Shown here: piece after piece, positions 27,474 through 36,898 of the stretch | How the letters are laid out: each line of letters begins with the position of its first letter | Numbering within the stretch: the first letter of the stretch is position 1 | NCBI RefSeq assembly: GCF_012395255.1 | Contig: NZ_JAAZQD010000001.1 | Coordinates: 620,001 to 684,000, forward strand | Source: Oleiagrimonas citrea | GTDB taxonomy: Bacteria; Pseudomonadota; Gammaproteobacteria; Xanthomonadales; Rhodanobacteraceae | Direction: 5' to 3' | DNA: 64,000 bases | Translations under genes and position numbers: made by a program | The notes under the pieces: generated by a model | The model's database searches: none | What the model was told of the DNA's origin: nothing | What the model saw: the letters and a program-made list of their open reading frames with translations, nothing else

Positions 27474-28733
27474 TCAGGCCGGCTCCACCGGCTCGCTCTC
27501 CGCCGGCACCGCTTCCGGTCCCGCCGTCGGGTGCAGGCGCCGCAACGAGCATTCGCAGCGATACCAGGCCACCCACCCGATCGCCGTGAGCAAACAGGCG
27601 CCCCAGGCCAGCTCCACCATCGACACCGACAGCAGTGGCGAGAAGACACCGGCGACGATGGCGTTGAACAGCAGACTCAACCCCGCCTGCACCGCCGACA
27701 CCGAACCGCGCCGATGCGGAAAGCGATCCAGCAGCAGCAGTGTCAGCGTGGGAAACGCCAGTTGCACTCCGATGCCCTGCACCGCCAGCGGCAGCATCGA
27801 CCACGGCACGCGCGGCTGCGGCAGTGCATAGGCCAGCGTCACGTGCGCCACGCACGCCACGAGCATCAACAGATAGCCCATGCGGATCGTGCGGCGTGCG
27901 CTGATGCGGCCGGCCAGCTGTCCGGACAGCGCGCTTCCGCCCATCAGGCCGATCACCACCGGCACGAACAGCCACGGAAATCCGTGCGCTCCCAGTCCGA
28001 GATGCTGAAGCACGATCACTGGTGCCGAAGCGATGTACAGGAACAGACTGCTGAAATTGACCGTGGCCGCGATCGTCAACTGCCAGAAACGGCTGTCGCG
28101 CGCGATGGCGCGATAGCCCGCAAGCAATGGCCCCGGCGCGAATCGCGTCCGAGCGGCGTGCGGATGCGACTCGGCCAGCAACAGCGCGCAGGCCAGCGCC
28201 ATCAGCCAGGCGAATCCGGCCAGGCACCAGAAGATCGCGCGCCAACCGCTGACGCCGAGAATGAACGCCCCCACCATCGGCGCGATCGCCGGCGCCACGC
28301 TGAAGATCATCAGGGCACGCGCCAGCAGACGCTGCGCCGCCGCACCCTCCAGCCGATCGCGCACCACGGCGCGACCGACCACGATGCCCGCGCCCGCGCA
28401 GAGTCCCTGCAAGCCGCGGAATACCAGCAGCATGGTGAAGGAATCAGCCAGCGCCGCACCCATCGAGGCCACGCCGTAGCACAGCATGCCAATCACGATG
28501 ACCGGCTTGCGGCCATAGGCATCAGACAGCGCGCCGTGGAACAGGCTCATCGCCGCGTAGGCCAGCAGATACACGCTGACCGTCTGCTGCATCGCGTCCG
28601 CGCCGACACCGAACTCCGCGCCGATGCGCTCGAAAGCCGGAAAGATCGCATCGATGGAGAACGGCCCGATCATCGACAGGGCCGCAAGCAGCACGGCCAG
28701 CAAGCCGTAGCGCTGGGAATCGTTTCGAGTCAT
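27474..28733 (-). CDS. MFS drug-efflux transporter, Bcr/CflA type
   Basis: 419 residues and twelve predicted membrane helices. The N terminus (LLAVLLAALSMIGPFSIDAI, then FPAFERIGAEFG) and the FHGALSDAYGRKPVIVIGM loop match the Bcr/CflA branch of the major facilitator superfamily. These proton antiporters export bicyclomycin, chloramphenicol or similar compounds; the substrate here is not known. The long frame extends upstream of 28733, but the family N terminus begins there. It is divergent from the fluoride riboswitch-crcB unit. Confidence 0.88.
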   Translation of the reverse strand: MTRNDSQRYGLLAVLLAALSMIGPFSIDAIFPAFERIGAEFGVGADAMQQTVSVYLLAYAAMSLFHGALSDAYGRKPVIVIGMLCYGVASMGAALADSFTMLLVFRGLQGLCAGAGIVVGRAVVRDRLEGAAAQRLLARALMIFSVAPAIAPMVGAFILGVSGWRAIFWCLAGFAWLMALACALLLAESHPHAARTRFAPGPLLAGYRAIARDSRFWQLTIAATVNFSSLFLYIASAPVIVLQHLGLGAHGFPWLFVPVVIGLMGGSALSGQLAGRISARRTIRMGYLLMLVACVAHVTLAYALPQPRVPWSMLPLAVQGIGVQLAFPTLTLLLLDRFPHRRGSVSAVQAGLSLLFNAIVAGVFSPLLSVSMVELAWGACLLTAIGWVAWYRCECSLRRLHPTAGPEAVPAESEPVEPA

Positions 28734-28847
28734 GACGGGTTCGCGTGAGCGGGCATCCGATTGTAGCGGGTCTGCCCCGCGCCGCCCGACAGGTGACGCC
28801 AACCATGGCAGGCAGTTATGATTCGCCGACGGGCCTCCGGCAATGGG

Positions 28848-28918
28848 GTCCGGGGAGATGGCATGCCTCCCGTCCGGCCTCCGGACGAACCGCCCGAGGG
28901 CTGATGATGTCTGTTCCG
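28848..28918 (+). promoter_or_regulatory. fluoride riboswitch (crcB motif)
   Basis: The conserved core is readable in order: GGGGAGATGG-CATG-CCTCC (28852-28870), a perfect hairpin GTCCGG-CCT-CCGGAC (28872-28886), AACCGCCC (28888-28895), then GGGCTGATGATG (28898-28909) with CTG after it. This matches the crcB-motif RNA consensus (GATGG, CCxCC, AACCGCC, CTGATGA), which senses fluoride. The aptamer sits 64 bases upstream of crcB, the classical target. Coordinates are approximate at the ends. Confidence 0.9.
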
Positions 28919-28920
28919 TC

Positions 28921-28951
28921 GAACCCCGCGCCATTCCGGTCGCGGGGTTTC
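28921..28951 (+). promoter_or_regulatory. expression-platform hairpin of the fluoride riboswitch
   Basis: GAACCCCGCG (28921-28930) pairs with CGCGGGGTTTC (28941-28951) over a 10-nt loop. The T-run after it is only GTTTCGC, so it may be a weak terminator. Its place directly after the aptamer makes it the likely switching element; the mechanism is inferred. Confidence 0.55.
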
Positions 28952-28981
28952 GCTGGCTGACAGGATCACGAGGGAGTCCCG

Positions 28982-29368
28982 ATGGGCATCACCGCAATCA
29001 TCGCCATTGCCTGCGGCGCCGGTCTCGGCGCACTGCTGCGCTACTGGCTGGGCATGCTGTTCAATCCGATCTTTCCGACGCTGCCGATCGGCACGCTGGC
29101 CGCCAACCTGCTGGGCGGTCTGCTGATGGGTGTCGCACTCGGCGCGTTCGCGCATTACCGAACGCTCCCGGCCGAAGTGCAACTGATGATCGGCACAGGT
29201 TTCCTCGGCGGTCTGACCACGTTCTCGACCTTCTCGGCCGAGGCCACGACCCTGCTGCTGCGCCAGCAGTACATGTGGTTCGCCGGCCATGTCGCGGTGC
29301 ACGTGATCGGTTCGATCACCATGACCATCGTCGGCCTGACCTTGATCCGCACCCTGCTGCGCGCTTGA
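28982..29368 (+). CDS. crcB: fluoride channel CrcB/Fluc
   Basis: 128 residues, four membrane helices. Fluc channels are dual-topology dimers that let fluoride leave the cell. Signature segments are GALLRYWLGM (helix 1), LPIGTLAANLLGGLLMG (helix 2) and GFLGGLTTFSTFSAE (helix 3 break with the Phe-box and Thr residues). GAGGGAG lies just upstream of the ATG at 28982. Expression is expected to rise with fluoride through the riboswitch in front of it. The DUF190 gene follows in the same transcript. Confidence 0.95.
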   Translation: MGITAIIAIACGAGLGALLRYWLGMLFNPIFPTLPIGTLAANLLGGLLMGVALGAFAHYRTLPAEVQLMIGTGFLGGLTTFSTFSAEATTLLLRQQYMWFAGHVAVHVIGSITMTIVGLTLIRTLLRA

Positions 29369-29383
29369 ATGGAGACCTGCCGC

Positions 29384-29737
29384 ATGAATGCTACCGAGAC
29401 GATGCACCTGCAAGGCGTCAATCTGCGCTTCTACGTACACAGCAATGCCAAGCACAAGGGCCGGCTGCTGTACGAATGGATTCTGGAACAGGCCCGTGAC
29501 CAGGGCCTGGCCGGCGGCTCGGCCTTCCGCGCCATCGCCGGTTTCGGCCGCCACGGCGTGCTGCACGAGGAAGCCTTCTTCGAACTCGCCGGCGACATGC
29601 CGGTGCGCGTGGAATTCGTGCTGCGCGACTCGGAAGCCGAACAGCTGTTGAACACGGTGCGCGAGGCCGAAGTGGAACTGGTCTACACCAGCTCGCCCGT
29701 CGAGATCGGCGTACTGGGGCAGCACAAGAACAACTGA
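29384..29737 (+). CDS. DUF190 family protein
   Basis: 117 residues, soluble. HLQGVNLRFYVHSNAKHKGR, LYEWILEQARDQGLAGGSA and a PII-like small ferredoxin fold pattern (AFRAIAGFGRHGVLHE) mark the DUF190 family, often linked to crcB in genomes. GGAG lies nine bases before the ATG at 29384; an ATG at 29369, right after the crcB stop, is an alternative. It is downstream of the fluoride riboswitch and so probably fluoride-induced. The molecular role is not established. Confidence 0.88.
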   Translation: MNATETMHLQGVNLRFYVHSNAKHKGRLLYEWILEQARDQGLAGGSAFRAIAGFGRHGVLHEEAFFELAGDMPVRVEFVLRDSEAEQLLNTVREAEVELVYTSSPVEIGVLGQHKNN

Positions 29738-29886
29738 AGCACCGCCAGCGCGACGAACACGCGCCACCACGGCCCTCGCGCACTGGCATAGGCACGCCGG
29801 GGCGCGCGTGGATGCCCCGTATGCAGGACAGGCCATTCACCATACTCGGGAAGTATGGACAAATGGCTCCGCACAGGGGAGTACCG

Positions 29887-32292
29887 ATGCATATTCGTAC
29901 GTGGCTCGTCATGGCAGCATGCGCTGTCTCCTTTCTGGGCAGCGCTCATGCAGCGCAGCATCGATTCACCGTCAAGGACGACATCCGCATCGCCACCTTC
30001 GGCGACTACCCCGTCCCACCCATCACTTGGTCGCCGGACCGCAGCAAGGCCGCCGTCTATGTCGAACGCGGGCAGCTCGAGCAGAACAAAGTCGAAGGCA
30101 TCCTTCGCATCTATTCCACACGCGCACTGAAGAAATGGATCACGGGACCCAAATCCGCTGTACCACCGACGCCGCTGTGGACCATCGCGATGGCGCCCTA
30201 CAAGGAAGGGCCGGCAATGAGCAACATTCGCTGGACGCCGGATTCACGCGCTCTGACTTTCCTGAAGTTCGTTCACGGCAAACACCGTCTGGTCTACGCC
30301 GATTTGTCCGGTAAACGCCTGCAAATACTTTCACTGCCCGGGCAGGACGTCACTGCGGCGGACATCCACGACCGACATCACTACGTCTACGCGGCACGCG
30401 ATCCGAAAATCTACAAGCCCCGCGCCAGGCAAACCGGCAGCGAGGACGTGACCGGACGACCGCTGTTCACCATCGTCTACCCAGTCGACAAGTATCCGCA
30501 GCAAGCCAAGTTCTATGAACGCAGCGAGTTGTGGGCCGCACGGGGCGGCGCACCGACGCGCCTGGAAGATCCCAACAGCGGCAAGCCGCTGTACATCTTC
30601 GGCGAGGGCCAACGCGACCTCAGTCTGTCGCCGGACGGAAATTGGCTGCTTACGGCCCTTCCAGTGCGCAACGTCCCTGTCGCCTGGGAGCAGTGGCCCG
30701 TCGTCCTGAAGACCTACAGCGTGCATGGTGGACCGCAGGATCTCGGTCCGCTCAGCCTCAACCAACGCCTCGTCAGCCGCTACGCGCTGATCAACCTGAA
30801 AACCGGCGCGCAACGCTTCCCGTCGAAAGCACCGACCGGCTTCTCCGCGACCTGGTTCACGCTGGTGCAGCCGGCATGGTCGCCCGATTCCCGACGCGTG
30901 CTACTTCCGGACCAGTTCCTGTTCGGTGCGGACGGGAGCATCACTCGGAACCCGCCATGCGTCGCTCTGGCTCGCGTCGACCATGCAGGCGTGTCCTGCA
31001 TCGAGCACCTGAAACCGCTCTATGTGGACGGCAAGCCCGCTCGCAAGGAATCGCTCAAGCACCTGCGCTTTGGCGGTCCCGACAACCGTGAAATTCTGAT
31101 CGACGTCGAGCGTCTGCATGTCCGCGATCACCGCAACGTGACACGCCGCTACATGCCCCATGGGCAACACGACTGGACGCTACTCACCGCGAAAACCGGA
31201 CACGACGCGACCGACAGCGACACGCTGAAGCTGTCCATCCGCCAACGCTACGACCTGCCGCCGAAGCTGGTCGCGACCGATACCGCGAATCACCGCTCCC
31301 GCATTGTCTGGGACCCGAACCCCCAACTGGCCAACGTGACCCTGAACCCGATTTCGATCTTCCACTGGAAGCTTCCGAACGGCCACGTCATGACCGGCGG
31401 CCTGTTCAAGCCCGCGGATTATCTACCGGGCAAACGCTATCCGCTGGTCATCCAGACGCACGGCTTTCACATCGGCAAGTTCAGCCCGAGCGGCGTCTAC
31501 ACGACGGCCTTCGCCGCCCAGGAACTGGCCGCGCAGGGCTTCATCGTGCTGCAGACCAACAGCTGCCCGGAAATCCTGACGCCCGACGAAGCCCCCTGCC
31601 AGGCGCGTTCGTACGACGCCGCGATCGACAAGCTGCAACGGCTGAAATGGATCGACCCGCAACGCATTGGCATCGTCGGCTTCAGCCGCACCTGCTACTA
31701 CGTGCTGGAAGCACTGACCCGAGGCAAGCACCATTACGCGACCGCCACCATCACCGACGGCGTCAATGCCGGCTACTGGCAGTACATGCTGTCCCTGGAT
31801 GCATTCGGCAACAGCACGTCCCGTGAAGACGACACGCTCAACCAGGCGGCCCCCTTCGGCAAGGGTCTGCAGAAATGGCTGAAGAATGCGCCCACCTTCC
31901 ACATGGACAAGGTGACCACGCCGCTGCTCGTCGTCGGCACCGAAGCCAGCGGCGTCGAATTCCTGTGGGAACCGTATGCCGCGCTGCGCTATCTGCACAA
32001 GCCCGTCGCCATGAACTTGCTGCACTCCGACGAGCACGAAAACACGCAGCCGGCCGCGCGCATGGCCTCGCAAGGTGGCACCGTTGACTGGATGCGTTTC
32101 TGGCTGCAGGGTCACGAAGACCCGGCACCGGAGAAACGCGCACAGTACCGACGGTGGGAGCATCTCTGCGACATGCAGCGCGCGCAACATCCCGAAGACC
32201 CGAGCTTCTGCGTGAAATCACCCGCGTCCATCCCCACTTCGGATACGGCGGCGAGCCACGTATCGAAACAGGGTACGCACACAAGGACCTGA
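29887..32292 (+). CDS. S9-family serine peptidase, resembling lasso-peptide isopeptidases (Atxe2-like)
   Basis: 801 residues; ATG at 29887 with GGGGAG seven bases upstream and a signal peptide (WLVMAACAVSFLGSAHA). Residues 25-480 look like a beta-propeller with recurrent W/SPDS/G-type repeats (TWSPDRSKAAVY, RWTPDSRALTFL, SLSPDGNWLL, AWSPDSRRVLL). The C-terminal alpha/beta-hydrolase part carries the nucleophile Ser600 in GFSRTCYYVLEAL instead of the GxSxGG of most S9 enzymes, and a late SDEHENTQPAARMA with His717, followed by VDWMRFWLQGHEDP. GFSRT-like elbows and the DExH-xxxQPAxR segment are features I associate with Atxe2-type isopeptidases that open lasso peptides. No lasso precursor or maturation genes are nearby. 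An Asp at the usual acid position is not evident. Confidence 0.8.
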   Translation: MHIRTWLVMAACAVSFLGSAHAAQHRFTVKDDIRIATFGDYPVPPITWSPDRSKAAVYVERGQLEQNKVEGILRIYSTRALKKWITGPKSAVPPTPLWTIAMAPYKEGPAMSNIRWTPDSRALTFLKFVHGKHRLVYADLSGKRLQILSLPGQDVTAADIHDRHHYVYAARDPKIYKPRARQTGSEDVTGRPLFTIVYPVDKYPQQAKFYERSELWAARGGAPTRLEDPNSGKPLYIFGEGQRDLSLSPDGNWLLTALPVRNVPVAWEQWPVVLKTYSVHGGPQDLGPLSLNQRLVSRYALINLKTGAQRFPSKAPTGFSATWFTLVQPAWSPDSRRVLLPDQFLFGADGSITRNPPCVALARVDHAGVSCIEHLKPLYVDGKPARKESLKHLRFGGPDNREILIDVERLHVRDHRNVTRRYMPHGQHDWTLLTAKTGHDATDSDTLKLSIRQRYDLPPKLVATDTANHRSRIVWDPNPQLANVTLNPISIFHWKLPNGHVMTGGLFKPADYLPGKRYPLVIQTHGFHIGKFSPSGVYTTAFAAQELAAQGFIVLQTNSCPEILTPDEAPCQARSYDAAIDKLQRLKWIDPQRIGIVGFSRTCYYVLEALTRGKHHYATATITDGVNAGYWQYMLSLDAFGNSTSREDDTLNQAAPFGKGLQKWLKNAPTFHMDKVTTPLLVVGTEASGVEFLWEPYAALRYLHKPVAMNLLHSDEHENTQPAARMASQGGTVDWMRFWLQGHEDPAPEKRAQYRRWEHLCDMQRAQHPEDPSFCVKSPASIPTSDTAASHVSKQGTHTRT

Positions 32293-32343
32293 CACGACCC
32301 GCGACGTTCGCCCCGAAAACTTTTCCGCATCGAGGAGCAGCCT

Positions 32344-33462
32344 GTGAGCGACGATTCACTCAAGGAACGCGCCATCGCCCTGCTGGCGAAGGCGGACATC
32401 CACCTCGACGGCCCCGCGCCGACCGACATCCATGTGCATGACTCCCGTCTGTACGCACGCGTGTTCGCGCATGGTTCGCTCGGTCTGGGCGAGGCCTACA
32501 TGGAGGGCTGGTGGGATGCCGAGGACCTGCCCGGCTTCTTCACCCGCATTCTGGCCGCGCAGCTGGATCGCGACCTGAAGACGCTGGACACGCTGATCGC
32601 GCACCTCAAGGCGCGCTTCGTCAATCTGCAACGCGGCGAACACGCCTTCGAGATCGGCAAGGCCCATTACGATCTCGGCAACGACCTGTTCAAGGCCATG
32701 CTGGGCAAACGCCTGGTCTACTCCTGCGGCTACTGGGCCGAAGCCGACAACGTCGACGACGCGCAGGAGGCCAAGCTCGACCTGGTCTGCCGCAAGCTGA
32801 AGCTCAAGCCCGGCATGCGCGTGCTCGACATCGGCTGCGGCTGGGGCGAAGCGCTGAAATTCGCCGCCGAACGCTATGGCGTGGAAGGCGTCGGCGTGAC
32901 CGTATCGCAGGAACAGGCCGAGTTCGCACGCGAACTGTGTGCCGGACTGCCCGTCGAGATCCGCCTGCAGGACTATCACGACGTCGACGAAACCTTCGAC
33001 GCCATCTACTCGATTGGCATGTTCGAACACGTCGGCGGCAAGAACTACCGCAGCTACTTCGAGATGGTGCGTCGCTGCCTGAAGCCGGACGGTCTGTCGG
33101 TGCTGCACACCATCGGCAGCAACGGCGCGCCGGCGCAGCCGGACCCGTGGATCGAGAAGTACATCTTTCCCAACTCCATGATCCCCGCCGCCAGCCAGGT
33201 CGCGTCCGCACTGGAGGACCTGTTCGTGGTCGAGGACTGGCACAACTTCGGCCCCGACTACGACCGCACGCTGATGGCCTGGACGGCCAATTTCGACGCC
33301 GCCTGGCCGCAGCTTTCGGCGAACTACGACGAGACCTTCCGTCGCATGTGGCACTTCTACCTGGCCACGTCGGCCGCGGTGTTCCGTTCGCGCCGCGACC
33401 AGCTCTGGCAACTGACACTCAGCCCGGACGGCGTGCCCGGCGGCTATCGCGTGCCGCGTTGA
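32344..33462 (+). CDS. cfa: cyclopropane-fatty-acyl-phospholipid synthase
   Basis: 372 residues (E. coli Cfa 382); GTG start with AGGAG seven bases upstream. It adds a methylene from S-adenosylmethionine across cis double bonds of membrane phospholipids, usually on entry to stationary phase. Visible motifs are GLGEAYMEGWWDAEDL near residue 48, KAHYDLGNDLFKAML, YSCGYWAEADNVDDAQEAKL, the SAM loop VLDIGCGWGE and the IGMFEHVGGKNYRSYF segment. It lies 51 bases after the S9 peptidase. Membrane-associated cytoplasmic enzyme. Confidence 0.95.
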   Translation: MSDDSLKERAIALLAKADIHLDGPAPTDIHVHDSRLYARVFAHGSLGLGEAYMEGWWDAEDLPGFFTRILAAQLDRDLKTLDTLIAHLKARFVNLQRGEHAFEIGKAHYDLGNDLFKAMLGKRLVYSCGYWAEADNVDDAQEAKLDLVCRKLKLKPGMRVLDIGCGWGEALKFAAERYGVEGVGVTVSQEQAEFARELCAGLPVEIRLQDYHDVDETFDAIYSIGMFEHVGGKNYRSYFEMVRRCLKPDGLSVLHTIGSNGAPAQPDPWIEKYIFPNSMIPAASQVASALEDLFVVEDWHNFGPDYDRTLMAWTANFDAAWPQLSANYDETFRRMWHFYLATSAAVFRSRRDQLWQLTLSPDGVPGGYRVPR

Positions 33463-33530
33463 CCCGCACCGGTCGCGCGCCGCGCGAATCGCGCTAAAGT
33501 AGGCGGATCGTCGTCCCACGAAGGACCGCC

Positions 33531-34406
33531 ATGACGCTTCTACAACGCCTCGCGCGACTGGCCGTGGTCGCGCTCGCCCTGCTCGCGCTGCCGGCGCTGG
33601 CGCAGCCCGCGCTGTGGGTCGCCCACAGCGGCAACAGCACCCTGTACCTGTTCGGCACCGTGCACCTGCTGCCCGACCACACGAATTGGCACGACGCGCA
33701 GCTGGACAAGGCGCTGAAGTCCAGCAAGACGCTGTACATCGAGCTGACCGACGACAACCAGGCCAACGTGCAGATGCTGGCGCTGAAGTACGGCCTGGAC
33801 CTGTCGCACCCGCTGTCCAGCAAGGTCAACGAGGCCGACATGCGCCGCCTGCAGCAGGCCGCGCGGGTCGCCGGCCTGCCCGGCGGCGAAGCCACGCTGG
33901 AGCCGATGCGCCCGTGGCTGGCGGGGCTGACGCTGAGCGTCGCCCCTCTGCTGAAGGCCGGCATGGACCCCAACAGCGGCGTCGACAAGCAGCTCAAGGC
34001 GCAGTTCGAACAGGCCGGCAAGCCGGTCAAGGGACTGGAGACCGCCGAGCAGCAGATCCGCTTCTTCGCCGACATGCCGCCAGCCATGGAACTGGCCTTC
34101 CTGCACAGCGTGCTGAAGGATTTCGGCAACGCCAAGAAGGATCTCAACGAGCTGGTCGGCTACTGGCAGAGCGGCAACGTCGATGCCATCGCGCGCAAGG
34201 CCGACCTGAAACTGCGCAAGCAAGCTCCCGGCCTGTACAAACGCCTCATCGCCGACCGCAATGCGCGCTGGGGCAGAAAACTGCACGACATCATGCAGAC
34301 GCCCGGCGTGTATTTCGTCGCCGTCGGTGCGGCGCATCTGGCCGGTCCCGATAGCGTACAGATGCAACTGGCCAAGCACGGCATCCAGACCCGACGCCTG
34401 CCCTGA
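33531..34406 (+). CDS. TraB/GumN family protein
   Basis: 291 residues. A signal peptide (LAVVALALLALPALAQP) is followed by the TraB/GumN fold: the first GxxH-type motif in YLFGTVHLLPDHTNWHD and the last in VYFVAVGAAHLAGPDSVQM, with LYIELTDDNQAN between. Members are proposed metal-dependent peptidases of the Tiki/TraB class; bacterial GumN relatives have no proven substrate despite the historical link to xanthan genes. Exported. It follows cfa at 68 bases, then parC starts 63 bases on. Confidence 0.87.
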   Translation: MTLLQRLARLAVVALALLALPALAQPALWVAHSGNSTLYLFGTVHLLPDHTNWHDAQLDKALKSSKTLYIELTDDNQANVQMLALKYGLDLSHPLSSKVNEADMRRLQQAARVAGLPGGEATLEPMRPWLAGLTLSVAPLLKAGMDPNSGVDKQLKAQFEQAGKPVKGLETAEQQIRFFADMPPAMELAFLHSVLKDFGNAKKDLNELVGYWQSGNVDAIARKADLKLRKQAPGLYKRLIADRNARWGRKLHDIMQTPGVYFVAVGAAHLAGPDSVQMQLAKHGIQTRRLP

Positions 34407-34469
34407 ACGACTTCTCGCGCGCATCACCGGGCGCGCTGGACCCACAGAACGACACAGCAGAACCCACGC

Positions 34470-36710
<2,241 letters not shown>

Positions 36711-36898
36711 CGCCTATCGCCTCCCCGTCACCGTCACGCCTGTCGTGCCGGTGACGGCCCTCGACGCCCCCGGATTCCGGCTCACTTTTGCATCGACCGC
36801 CGAGTGCGCGATGATGGGCGCATCGGGGATATCGTCACGGGGCAGTCCCGCACCGTCCACGCACACAGCGTCGGCGGCATCGGGCAAGGGAAAACACA

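Noticed and set aside
28921-28951. Strong intrinsic terminator
   Set aside because: The stem is good, but only three T follow before GC-rich sequence; kept as a possible switching hairpin instead.
29887-32292. Lasso-peptide biosynthetic cluster
   Set aside because: No precursor-like small frame, RRE, leader peptidase or asparagine-synthetase-type cyclase gene is seen on either side.
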